NCBI GenBank assembly: GCA_032622095.1
Contig: CP136061.1
Span: 56,979,301-57,043,300 of the forward strand
Origin: Siphonodentalium dalli
Taxonomy: Eukaryota; Mollusca; Scaphopoda; Gadilida; Siphonodentaliidae
Reading direction: 5' to 3'
Length of the DNA stretch: 64,000 bases
The notes below the pieces were generated by a model. It worked only from the letters and a program-made list of their open reading frames with translations, had not been told where the DNA came from and searched no databases. Of this stretch, positions 10,877 to 21,438 are shown one piece after another; position 1 is the stretch's first letter; every line of letters starts with the position of its first letter. The translations under genes were made by a program, and so were the position numbers.

Positions 10877-11577
10877 ACAACCTTTGATCTTTGAACGTTA
10901 CGGGTGTTCACCCTAAGTCGCATTTAAATGTACCACCTTCTGTCCTGTCCATAAAATCCGAAGACGCGACAAAATAAATAAACATGAATAAATTAATATA
11001 TATATATGCATATGTATGTGTATATGAGGGTGCGTGTGGGTGTGTATGTGTGTGTGTGAGGGTGTATACGTGCGTGTATATGTTTTCTTGTGTTAGCGTT
11101 TGCACTGTCACAACATCATTCTACATATAATCTATTCCACTTAATGGGTGCATACGTTTACAGGGGAGCTATTGTCGAGCGAGGGCATTGCGTTTGCTGA
11201 CTCTTTGGTGAGAGAGATTCTCCTATGCGAATCCAACTCCAACTAGAGTTCCTTTTGTAATTGTATGCACCTGCTTATGGAGTGCTGCTGTGACAGTGCA
11301 TCCTAACGTATGTATGTACGGTTGTGTGTGTGTGTCTGCGTAATGTGTTAGATTGTATATGCGTACGGGTGTGGTCGAGAGGGTGTGTGTTGTCTGTTGA
11401 TGTGATATGTAAGCTCGTGTTCATGTACATACAATTAGAATGCTATTCTTTTCCTCGGTAGTTTGTTCTCTTGTCTGTCTTTTCATTACTTCTTGATTGC
11501 TAACTGTATTTATGTTTCATTCATGTACCCTATGTATTTTTTCAATCTTCAATACTGGAGGCAATAAAAGATATATA
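7881..11577 (+). mobile_element. 5'-truncated non-LTR retrotransposon
   Basis: The element has the end of an AP-type endonuclease, a full reverse transcriptase and a C-terminal zinc knuckle, then a ~700-bp 3' UTR with AATAAA at 11563-11568. The 5' end (any ORF1 and most of the endonuclease) is missing, the usual outcome of incomplete target-primed reverse transcription. The body stops a few bases before the inner edge of the right arm. A fragment of a related element is at 29985-30290. No target duplication was identified. Confidence 0.85.
10877..11577 (+). other. 3' UTR of the non-LTR element, with TG/TA-rich tracts
   Basis: It begins right after the stop. It contains a TATA/TG-rich stretch at about 10995-11080, a second TG-rich stretch at about 11320-11390, and AATAAA at 11563. 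A minus-strand frame across the TG tract is low complexity and not a gene. Confidence 0.6.
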
Positions 11578-11579
11578 TT

Positions 11580-11895
11580 TAGTCCTAGACATTTTAATGT
11601 CCATCAGCTTGCCCTGGGTGGTTTGGTTTGTTATGGTATATCGTCGTTCTAGCCGCTAGGCCACACGCGACGTTGTCAAATTTACGGGTGGAGGAAAGAC
11701 CAAACAGAGACTTAATTTCACCGAGAAATCGTCCCACTGCGTGTAGAAACCACCGACCCACGGAAAGCAACTGACAAACTTTCCCAGATACACGATTCCG
11801 GTCGCCCTCCCTATGACGGGGTTCGAACCAGCTTCGTCAGTGCTGGATGGCATGTGACGGTCTAATGCACCTGACACTGGACCACAGCTTACCCT
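11580..11895 (-). mobile_element. Uninterrupted SINE-like copy in right arm
   Basis: Read on the minus strand it has the tRNA-like head, the GGTTCGAACC box, the GGTCGGTGGTTTC block and the CCTCCACC block, ending at AAAATGTCTAGGACTA. It is the empty-site partner of the interrupted copy at 2984-3058 plus 6069-6331. Confidence 0.65.
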
Positions 11896-12239
11896 GGAAA
11901 GAAAACATAAAACACTATTTAAAACACAGTCACCTCAGATATTGAACCGAGAAGCGAATGTTGACATCGAATCGAATTTCGAAACGAATCTCGATCCGCC
12001 AGTGTAGAAAGTACATGCAGGTCTTCGAACTCACTCCCAATTTAATAAATATGAGGTGTCCGTAAACTTCAGTGTAAGTATTTAAACAGAAAATGACAAG
12101 CATGTGCAATGCTCCAGATGTAAAAGCAATATATATACAGTCTTTGAAATTAGGAGAAATATCCCATGGTAAATTATATTTTCAAATATTTTTCTTCCAG
12201 AGCTACCCATTTATGACTTTGCGACTTAATGTTTTCAGA

Positions 12240-13605
12240 CATTTTTTTTTTCAGTAATAAAAGTACGTTATAAGGTCATTACCCACATTTAAACAAAAAC
12301 ATTCGGATCGAGCAAATGTTCGACATTTTTTCGGACCACTTTTACGAACTCGACCCAAAAACTTTCGGCCCAAAATGTTCCACCCAGCTGGCCACTTAAG
12401 AATTTGCACCCATTGGGGACATTTCCCCTTTTTTTTTAGACTTTGCCTAATTTCGAGGCATTTCGAACTTTTCGACATAAATTTTTTCTGCCCAAATTTT
12501 TGTTATTTTTCACTTAGTACGTTGCCGTGGTCATTTGCCACATTTTTCCGAAAAAATCGGACCGAGCACAGGTCGGATATTTTTTCGGACCACTTTTACC
12601 AACTCGACCCAAAACATTTTCGACCCAAAATTTTCCGCCCAGCTGGCCACTTGAGAATTTGGCGTCATTTGCCACATTTTCTCCAAAAAAACGGACCGAG
12701 CACAGGTCGGACACTTTTCCGGACCACTTTTACGAACTCGACCCAAAAACTTTTCACCCAAAATGCTCCGCCCAGCTGGCCACTTGAGAATTTGCACCCA
12801 TTGGGGACTTTTCCCCTTCATTTTTTAGACTTTGCCTAATTTCGAGGCATTTCGGACTTTTCGACCCAATTTTTTCGGCCCAATGTTTTGTTATTTTTTA
12901 CTAAGTACGTTGCCGTGGTCATTTGGGACATTTTCCCAAAAAAATCAGACCGAGCACAGGTCGGACACTTTTTCGGACCACTTTTACCAACTCGACCCAA
13001 AAAATTTTGGACCCAAAATTTCCCGCCCAGCTGGCCACTTGAGAATTTGGCGTCATTTGGGACATTTTCCCAAAAAAATCGGACCGAGCACAGGTCGGAC
13101 ACTTTTTCGGACCACTTTTAACAACTCGACCCTAAAAAATTTCGGCCCAAAATGCTCCGCCCAGCTGGCCACTTGAGAATTTGCACCCATTGGGGACTTT
13201 TCCCCTTCATTTTTTAGACTTTGCCTAATTTCGAGGCATTTCGGACTTTTCGACCCAATTTTGTTCGGCCCAATTTTTTTTTATGTTTTACTAAGTACGT
13301 TGCCGTGGTCATTTGGGACATTTTCCCAAAAAAATCGGACCGAGCACAGGTCGGACATTTTTTCGGACCACTTTTACCAACTCGACCCAAAAAATTTTGG
13401 ACCCAAAATTTCCCGCCCAGCTGGCCACTTGAGAATTTGGCGTCATTTGGGACATTTTCCCAAAAAAATCGGACCGAGCACAGGTCGGACACTTTTTCGG
13501 ACCACTTTTACCAACTCGACCCAAACAAATTTCGGCCCAAAATGCACCCCCGACCTGGCCACTTACGAATTTGGGGCCATATGCCACACTTTCCGACATT
13601 TTGCG
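12240..13605 (-). repeat. Right array of the ~390-bp higher-order repeat
   Basis: Same A and B modules as the left array, inverted. The A start (CCGTGGTCAT on the plus strand) recurs at about 12534, 12922 and 13312, giving three AB units plus the decayed inner A. The outermost ~60 bases diverge, then an (AATAAGG)n microsatellite follows at about 13605-13632. Confidence 0.93.
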
Positions 13606-15180
13606 AATAAGGAATAAGGAATAAGGAATAAGTAACAAAATTCACGTTGCTTCTTACGGGGACTAGTTGTGTGAATGTAGAAGGTGTGTAATTATAGCAC
13701 TATGTCCAATCCAGGCAATATTGCACACATTTTGGTTGTCAATGCAGTGTGATGCAGTTTTATATTTGACACTGACCGCCGAATGGGCAAGACACTGACA
13801 TAAAATTATATATACAAGATAAAAATTCAGATCCATTTTATTTAAATCCATATGTTATGTATATAATGCATAAGGTATGCACATTTGCCGATAACTCATC
13901 TCCCCTCTCGCTCAACTGAGATCATATTATACCAATGCAGTACAAAACCTAGCGGGAAAACTGTGTTATGTTCTGACCTGTTCTGGCAGCGAACTTTATA
14001 ACTTTGATCAAACTTTGCAAGGCATGGAATATCTTAATTGTTAATACTAGTTCCTCGTTAATCTACTTCACAGTATGTGGTCTCAGCTCGAGATTGCATG
14101 CTTGTTTCAGTTCTTTGTGACTTTTGTGAGCTGATATCGTACTCTCAGGTGCCTAATCATTGTGATGGTCAAATAATAGTGATTGTGTGTAGTATGTAAA
14201 TGGCTAGAATTGTATCCTGACACGAGTAAGTGAGGCTGAGCCTGAAGTCAGTGAAAACTAACCACTAAACCAGTCAGCTTTAAAATGTCCATTTTCTGAT
14301 TTCCTTGACCTGAGCATGTCAGCTATTAAATTTGGAGAAGCAGAAGGCACGATCTCCCGTTTGCAACGCCAACCAGTCCAGTTGAAAACAGACTTAAAAT
14401 TTAACAGAACAAGTCATCTCACCGTGACCACACTGGTCCACAGACCATGCAGTGCCCTTCATTTTCATGTTTATTTTTTATTTGTTCAGTCACAGATTCA
14501 TCAAATTATCAATCATTCAATTTCTTTTCCACTGATTTTCACTTTCACTTTACAACTTCAGAAGTCTGGAGGTTTCACAAACAATTGATGCCAATTTTAT
14601 ACCAATCAAATTCAGCACGAGAACCACAAGAGAAGTTCGAATGCATTCGCCAATAAGTTACTAAGTGCGGCCATTTTATTACGTCACCAATTGCAACGTT
14701 GCTATGTGCCTATTTCAACTAATTACCATGATGCCTTACTATTGCATGGATAACTATTCAAATAAATAAGAGGCCATTTTGGCACCAGTATTTATTGAAA
14801 GTTTTCTCCGTTGATAGGGAGAAAACACTAAATACATATAATCAAAACAAATACAATACATAACACATTAACATACAATACATGTACATATTATGTTACC
14901 ATGAGGAAAATTGATTTTAACCGCCAAGCCGTAGGCCTCCAGAAATTAATACCGATGTCTTCAAAAGGGAAACCCAGAAGTCAGAGGTGTCATCAGGGCC
15001 TCTGGTCGTCTGGGAAGAGATGCGGTTCACACTATCTCCTGAAAGGAATAAAGGGAAAAGACATCAGTATCAAGTTCAAACAAAAATCAATAAACCACCA
15101 AAATCAGAGTTTAAAACACATAAACCAAACATGTAATGTATAATTCAAGTCAAATGTTTGACAACCTGAATAAAGAATTT
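13606..15180. other. Intergenic; (AATAAGG)n and a dispersed repeat
   Basis: Four copies of a 7-base unit abut the array. A dispersed repeat at about 13930-14170 (GTGGTCTCAGCTCGAGATTGCATGC near 14075, AGTACAAAACCT near 13940) has relatives at 56215-56390 and, inverted, 56510-56615. GTTTTCTCC and GGAGAAAAC at about 14800 form a small hairpin. No gene is recognised; the 60-100 codon frames here have no domain. Confidence 0.5.
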
Positions 15181-15206
15181 AGTTAAAACTCGTGTACCTT
15201 CAAAAG

Positions 15207-15690
15207 TTAAATGAAGGCCTCCATCTCATCTCGCTCAGTATAAAGATGTCTCAAAGGCTTATGGCTCCCTTTATGAATAAAATATTTAAATGTCCTGACA
15301 AACCTAATGCTTTTCTTCTTACATAATTTTGCCAAAGCAAGAATAATATCAATAACTTTTTGTTCTGTTAAAGAAAAATCAACTGGTCTAGGCAATATAG
15401 CAGAAATGATCAGTTTACAAGGAGTGTAATTCTTAACAGCTTTTAACAATCTTTTAAATAAAGATTTTATCTCTTCCACAGAATGTGAATTAACATTATT
15501 AGTTCCGACATAAACCAAAGGTACTTATAAGTAATACTCCCCTTGTTTCTCTTTATAATAGATGTTATTTGTTCGGTGGATGCTCCTCGATGTGCCTCCA
15601 GCTTAGTGCAATTGACTCCTTTAACATACTTGCACATAGAATCAGAAAGGAGAATAACAGATTTATCTGTAAATATAAATATAAAAACAT
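15207..15690 (-). pseudogene. SGNH-hydrolase-like domain of DIRS/Ngaro element, frameshifted
   Basis: Two frames together give an SGNH-like block I (LLSDSM, candidate nucleophile Ser, about 15650) and a block III-like VYVGTNNV just inside 15518, followed by ISAILPRPVDF. The last part reads LRHLYTERDEM and may hold the C-terminal catalytic block. A frameshift at about 15520 separates block I from block III. The domain follows the recombinase in the same reading direction, so it was probably a C-terminal fusion or a linked frame. Such esterase-like domains are known as passengers in some Ngaro-type elements; their role is not established. Confidence 0.65.
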
Positions 15691-15729
15691 TAATAAATGA
15701 ATATGATATAATGTAACTAATGAATTTAT

Positions 15730-16532
15730 GTAAGTACAAAATGTATTGTTTAAAGACTTCTGACATTTGAGACCTATCTTCAATATTCAATTCCAAATAT
15801 TTGTTATAGGCATCACTCTTCAAGTCACCATGAATTTGAATAAGATCAAAGGGCACTCCACATCTAAAGGCTACTGTGCAACCACCCCTTCTGAATGAAT
15901 GGGATGAACAATTTATTGGATTTCTACCAGTCATGTTTAAGTGACTTCAATTTTGAAAATCATAATAAGTGACTACCTTTACATTATGTGGGTTTCTTGT
16001 CTTTCTGATTAAAAAAGCTGGTGCCTCTATTGAGGCTGGTGTCAACTTACACATATTATTAAAAGCAAAAATGGGACACAATGGTGAGCCTGGAATTGAT
16101 ACTAATAGTATCTGTAAAATTCTCTCTCCCAACTGGTTAGTTTTGACCATTTGAAAGAAATAGTCATCAAATTATCTGTTATAGCAATATCGCCTCTGGT
16201 TAATTGTTTGGATGAATCATAAGACTTACCAGAATCCGGGACTAAGTTTTTTCTTGAAAATGTGAAGAATGCTATAACAAATAGACACCAAAAAGTAGCA
16301 TCAACTGCCTTGTTGGTGTTCATTATATTGTAAAATTCCAATCCAATAAAATCTCAGGAGTGATCGGATACGCTCTTTTAATTGAATGTGGATTTAATCT
16401 AGCTATACCTTTAAACATTAGCTTCAATTGATATGTATCAGACGGACATTCATGATCTGTTAATAAATGTAATGTTTTCACTCCTGCAACATAATTTGTT
16501 ATGGCATCTATAGATTCAAAGAAATTGAGCAT
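15730..16532 (-). pseudogene. Tyrosine recombinase of DIRS/Ngaro element, broken
   Basis: Pieces in successive frames cover the enzyme. 16323-16532 is the N-terminal core-binding part (KTLHLLTDHECP, then NPHSIKRAYPITP). 16102-16341 has FFTFSRKNLVP with the first catalytic Arg. 15947-16150 is the middle part (IPGSPLCPIFAF). 15730-15934 has SSHSFRRGG (the H-x-x-R motif) and HGDLKSDAYNKYLE with the presumed nucleophilic Tyr. Three frame changes make it non-functional. It would have inserted circular element DNA without target duplication. Confidence 0.8.
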
Positions 16533-16730
16533 ACAACTGAATTACTACACAGTCTGCTGGTGAACATTCCAGATTAAAATAACTACAAAACATTAAATAT
16601 GACTCAAGTTGAATCATTAAATTCTTCATTGTACCTTTAGCAAAGGCTGGTCTTGTGGATAATCTAGCTTCTGCTCTCAACATTTTCATATCACTATCTG
16701 TAATTTAATAAAAGATTACACTGAAATTTA

Positions 16731-17285
16731 TTACCAATTATTTGTAAATTTAAAAAGATCATCTGAAATGTCAATTGTTTTTACACATCTGTCACCCAAC
16801 AATTCTTTGAATTTACAAGCATTCATATCAGACCATCTAGATAATAGATCCGGAATCATGTTACACTCGCCTGATATGTGAATACCTTTAACTTCAAATT
16901 GATGAGTGGCTGCTGTGAAAACAATTTCCCTGAGACAGGATTGCATAAACGAATCATGAGTGGCACCGGAATGTAATAACGTCACTGAAGCTCAATTATC
17001 ACAATAAATTGTAATTCTTTTGCCTGTATACCAACTACCCCACAATTGGAGACTGACTAAAATTGTAAGAAGTTCCAAACAATTTATATGTAAATTCAAC
17101 TTCAAAATGAACTGAGGAAATTCCTTATGAAAACATTCATTGGCACTAATTGCCCCACAGCCAGCTAAAGTGGAATCACATGCCAATTCCACATCCGGTG
17201 CTGACCATTCTTCAAGCATCATCATTGATATTCCATTATACTGACAAATATATTTTGACCACCACTCCAGATCTTTTTTTAACAA
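16731..17285 (-). pseudogene. RNase H domain of DIRS/Ngaro element
   Basis: The frame at 16992-17285 has LACDSTLAGCGAIS (first catalytic Asp), INCLELLTI (Glu) and IYCDN (Asp). The frame at 16731-16985 has HISGECNMIPDLLSRW with the final conserved His/Asn/Asp. The two halves are offset by a frame change near 16988. The domain sits directly after the RT, as usual. Confidence 0.8.
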
Positions 17286-17336
17286 ATTCCGGAATAGAAA
17301 CTTTCTGCCTATTTATGTTAAATGTACGCAACCATG

Positions 17337-18300
17337 TTAAGAGTCGTGAAACAAATAATCGCCCAGGTCGTACACAAGATGAAAACAAATTAATTTTCCC
17401 AATAATGATTCCAGTTCCTTCTTCGTTGCCTTTTTATTATTCAACCAAGCTCGAACAAGATCAAGAATTTCACAAAGGCGAACTGAATCTATACTCAATG
17501 AAAGACTGTCGGTATCAAATTGAATACCCAAACTTTTTATCTGTGTTGACGGTGAACAATTCTTGTTTTTGGCTTCTTCAAGCCCTCAACTATCCAATAA
17601 ATATTTTAAATATAAAAATGCCTCATGAGCTTCCTCTTTAACTTGGCAACCTGCCAAATGATCAAGATAGTTTAACAAGTTAAATCCGGCTTGATACATC
17701 ATGTATCTTAATGAGTTGGTCATAGATTGACATGATAAGCACTACTTCTTAACCCCATTGTTAAAACTCTATCAAAATAAATTTGACCCTTCCACTTATA
17801 ACCAAGCATATCAATTTCACCAACGTCAACTGGAATTTGCCTATATCATCGTTTCAAATCTCTTAAATATATCAAAGAATTCTGACCACATTCTCTCACC
17901 AATTCAACAAGACTATCGACTGAATCAGCAGATGGGTATATTAATTTGTAATTTTCTCCAAGATATACATTTTTTGGAATCAAATCATTGACACTATTTC
18001 CTTGGGGAAAACTCAAATCTAAAATTACTCGCCTTTCTACACTGTCTCGCTTTGGAACAGAATTTAATGGAGAAAGAAATGCAATATCAATGGAATTTGT
18101 TGAAAGGGTCCGATTACTGCTTGATAAGATTTTTTTCTTTCTCAATATAATGGTTCATTTCATTTGGAAAGGAAGTAGCACCAGCATGATTCCTACTTAT
18201 AACATTTGTTGGTCTAACATGTTGAGTTTCGATGCCAATGGGAAAACTATACTTTAGAAAATCACATAACTGTTTATCTTCATAACTTGTCAATATTTAC
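17337..18300 (-). pseudogene. Reverse transcriptase of DIRS/Ngaro element, active site altered
   Basis: The N-terminal part (about 18300-18145) reads LCDFLKYSFPIGIE and then FPNEMNHYIEKEK. 18145-17846 has SPLNSVPKRDS, RRVILDLSFPQG and YLRDLKRYYRQ-like motif A context with a small frame break. About 17700-17650 reads NYLDHLAG where the family normally has two adjacent Asp residues, so one catalytic Asp is His. The thumb region at 17337-17531 has ATKKELESLLGKL. At least two frameshifts are present. The enzyme would be dead even if the frame were open. Confidence 0.8.
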
Positions 18301-18519
18301 CTAAAAAATTCAATGTTTAATTTTGAGTAAACTGGTATGCGACATAACTCAAAATTTTACAAACCGGACTGTCTAACTTTGATATTTTCATTCACTACTG
18401 TTTCGTTGAATGAACTGTCATCAGTTATGCTATGTTCTGAAACAGATAAAGATGTTAATTCATATGAATCCGCCTCGACATGTTTCACAGAACATTAATT
18501 TTGTCATTGTCTTTAGTGG

Positions 18520-19653
18520 CCTCATTTGAAAGTCATGAGCTTGATGAGGTTTCCTGATGAGGACATGTCGAGCTGGACTCAGAATGAGAAGAACAAATCT
18601 TATCTTTCTCCAAACAAGTTGCACAAATATGCTGCACATGTCTCATTTGACCCTGAATCACTCTCAAATGATGCGATTTATTCGGACATTTATTTCGTTG
18701 AAACTCAGGTCAAAACCATTTCTTGTTCGAATTATCCTTGGTCGGAGTAGGTCGCCCTGATGCAACACCACCCAAAGGACTGGCTCTGTTCTGAGTTCTC
18801 AACGCTGACGTCTTACCATATTTTGGCCGAGTATGACCAACCAGTAATGGGGTTTCCAACAAAGATGTGTCATAACCCCCAGTCTGTCTGACCATACTCG
18901 ATCTTTCGAATGACAGCAGCATAAAAGTCCAACAGTGACTTCCACTCATAAATTTCCAAATAATAAGCAATTTTACGTAATAAAAACAATCGACCTTTCT
19001 TTTCTTTCTCATTTCTGGTCTGCATAATAATTTCAAGTTCTCCAGCAACAAATTGGCTGAAGGAGAGGTCTTGGTATCTTATCTCTTTATTCACATACTC
19101 TAGTTGCAAATAATGACAGTGGGCATAATTGTGGATACAAAATTGTAGTAGCTGATTTTGCTTCCAAGCCCGAAATATTACCATGCTTGGCCTTTACTTT
19201 CGTGTTTGTTTTCTGTCTTTCCTTAAATGTGGCTAACCTATCAGATGATGCATCACTGTTCAATTCATCATCACAGGTGTCCGATGCAAAACCTAACTTT
19301 AGATTTTTCAATTGATTGTTTACAGTCTCTTTGAGACGTGAGTCAGATATCAAATTATCTAAGGTAATGTTTTGGTTACTCTTTTAACCTTTCTTCGATG
19401 CTGCTTTTTCGGCCTCCACCAACTCTCTACGGGACAACTCCAACGCTTGCCTGATCTTTCGTTTCCGTTCCGCTCTTCTGTCGTCCAGAGACTTCTTTTT
19501 AAGTCGATTCTGCTTTATTTCCTCAATCAAGCCTTTCGTCTCATCATCATCGCTACCCTCGCTTCCTGTTTGGCTGTCGCTATCCGCAGAAGAACATCCT
19601 ACCTCTTCGTTGGGGGTATAACCGTCCGCGTTGGTCTGACTTTCATCTTCCAT
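18520..19653 (-). pseudogene. Gag-like ORF of DIRS/Ngaro element, frameshifted
   Basis: Starts at a true ATG (19651-19653). The first ~90 residues are acidic, then basic and coiled-coil-like (KKKSLDDRRAERKRKIRQ). After a frame change, 19087-19353 and 18870-19184 give a conserved-looking block (SFSQFVAGELEIIM, then KSLLDFYAAVIRKIEYG). The tail at about 18520-18720 reads NKCPNKSHHLRV and VQHICATC, consistent with a Cys/His nucleic-acid-binding end. It would package element RNA. Assignment rests on position and on these motifs. Confidence 0.65.
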
Positions 19654-19700
19654 TGCTTCAGATGACGCGAACTTATCACTTTTTCACTTTCGACCCGATC

Positions 19701-20930
19701 TGTTCATTTCGTGATAAACAATTGCCGTTCGCTCTCGCTTGGATCCATTCATTAAATAAATTCAACGTCAATATAAAATATGATCGAATGTCGATATTAT
19801 AAGTCGAAAAGTTTATCTCCAAATTGATCTGTCAAAATATTCGAATGGCGAGGAAACTTTGGGCGCGAATGCTTATATACCAGATAGGAATTATGGGTAC
19901 CTCACGTGAGAAGTTTAAAGGTCATGTATGGTGACGTATATTCTAAATATATCAACGTATGATATGAGAAGTTCCAATATAATGTAAAATGACGTAAAAT
20001 TCTCAATATATCTCCGGGCTCAGTAATTACATATTTTGGTACCAAAATATCCCGATTTCGCATTAATCATTTAATTACAATAGGGTTGATTTTGTTTTTC
20101 AAGTTTAATATTGTTGCTGTGGGGAAGCTGACCGACGAAGAAAAATTAACTGGTATTGTTAATTTGTCAATTCATTTTATAGGCTGGTTCGATGTTATTC
20201 CCCCATGGCGCCCCCCATTGGGGCCCATAGGTACGAATCGCCTGGATGTAAAAACAATGGACTACAGAAATTAGTGACGTCACAACTATACTTGCGTCGC
20301 TTACGAACAGTAAAACAACCTTTGTGTTGTGATTATATTTAAGTTTTAATTATTTAAAGTTGCAATATAATCTTAATTTTGTCATTTGGAATTAAGAAAT
20401 AAAAAATTCGGGAATTTTGCATTTGAAAATAGCATTTCACATTCTACAATATACAAGTTAGCACTAAATTCTGGCATTTGACAATTGAAAATAGCTTTTC
20501 AGATTCTACAATATACAAGTTAGCACTAAATTAGGCATTTGACAAATTGACAATTATAGCAAAATGTTATATCACATTCTCCGCATTATGCAATTATATA
20601 CATATACATGGCATGTATCTCAATTTTCTAAACTAACAAGTTGAACTTGAAAGTTCAAGTGGAATTGAATAATATTTATTTGACATTTTTGCACCTGTCA
20701 ACTCCACAGCTGCCCCAATTTCAACAATTGCGGCAGCCCTCTCCTCGTTGTCTGCATAGCAGATGGCTGATATGTAGTATATGCCTGCACTCCCTGTCGT
20801 GCCACATCTCCACCAATGTGGCCTCGTTTTTGTAAATCCAAAAAGTTTGAAGTTTGCGCCATTTTTGATTTTTTTCTTCTTTTCGTAGTATTTACAGCAT
20901 GACCAGTGCGGCCATGGTCATGTGACAGCC
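19701..20930. other. Intergenic; ~63-bp direct duplication at 20400-20540
   Basis: Two tandem copies run from GCATTTGAAAATAGC / GCATTTGACAATTGAAAATAGC through TTCTACAATATACAAGTTAG. Part of 19700-20030 may be the 5' end of the DIRS-like element. No gene is recognised. Confidence 0.5.
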
Positions 20931-21100
20931 ACGATCACGCGCGTTGCCAAGGTCACGCCACGATTTTCCTGGTAAAACTCAAACATTGCTTGATCGCTAC
21001 GATTTGGCTGTGAAATTGTCGTGGGCATGCGCATTGGATGCTCTACCTGCGATTTTCCCAACTTACGATTTAAATCGCAGCGTCTGCGGGAGCTCTTAGT
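20930..21100 (+). promoter_or_regulatory. Possible CpG-rich promoter region of the lipid kinase gene
   Basis: This stretch is noticeably richer in GC and CpG than its flanks and lies 350-500 bp before the kinase ATG. It contains GGGCATGCGCAT at about 21023-21034, close to an NRF1-type palindrome. No TATA box is obvious. The assignment is inference from composition and position. Confidence 0.3.
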
Positions 21101-21438
21101 TCGTTTCAGAACGAAAAATGTTGTCTATAAAAGTTGAAATATAAGATTTACAAATTCTCTTTTTTAATCAATTGATTTGTAATCAGAAAACAAAAATCTA
21201 CATTTTTGGGTATATCTTAACGAAATTGAAACTACCAAATACAACTTTTCCCAGACCCAATCTCGGACTCAAACTACAACTTTTAGTGTGTCCTCTGTTA
21301 ATAGGCGTAAATCGCAACGCAACGTCCAATGACAGTCGTCTCTGACCAGAACCAAAACAGATCTAGACCCGAAACAAGCCAAGACTTGACAATTCACTTG
21401 ACACGGAAGTTAGTCCTGAATTAATTTATAAGCTGGTT

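Larger units (their letters stand above)
11580..13605 (-). repeat. Right arm of the large inverted repeat
   Basis: Reverse complement of left-arm segments 6331-6069, then 3058-2631, then the tandem array. It has no MULE insert. The inner edge is at TTTAGTCCTAGACATTTTAA; the outer edge is about 13605. Agreement with the left arm in the single-copy part is very high, suggesting recent origin or gene conversion. Confidence 0.92.
15180..19700 (-). mobile_element. Decayed DIRS/Ngaro-type tyrosine-recombinase retrotransposon
   Basis: Read on the minus strand the order is gag-like, RT, RNase H, tyrosine recombinase, SGNH-hydrolase-like. This is the plan of DIRS-order elements, which integrate with a tyrosine recombinase instead of a DDE integrase or endonuclease. 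The RT and RNase H motifs are of DIRS style (LCDFLKY, SPLNSVPKRDS, HISGECNMIPDLLSRW). Every domain carries frameshifts or stops. I could not find the terminal or internal complementary repeats, so both ends are approximate. The hydrolase tail favours Ngaro-like elements; that assignment is from memory of the family. Confidence 0.85.

Noticed and set aside
10908-11111. Minus-strand frame rich in Thr/His
   Set aside because: Low-complexity product of the TG repeat in the retrotransposon 3' UTR.
13663-15143. Short frames in the intergenic stretch before the DIRS-like element
   Set aside because: No domain, no start context and no repeat partner; expected by chance in AT-rich DNA.
18550-18575. 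Hammerhead-ribozyme-like CTGATGAG followed by a small stem
   Set aside because: The required GAAA box and flanking stems are absent, and the sequence lies inside a gag-like coding region.
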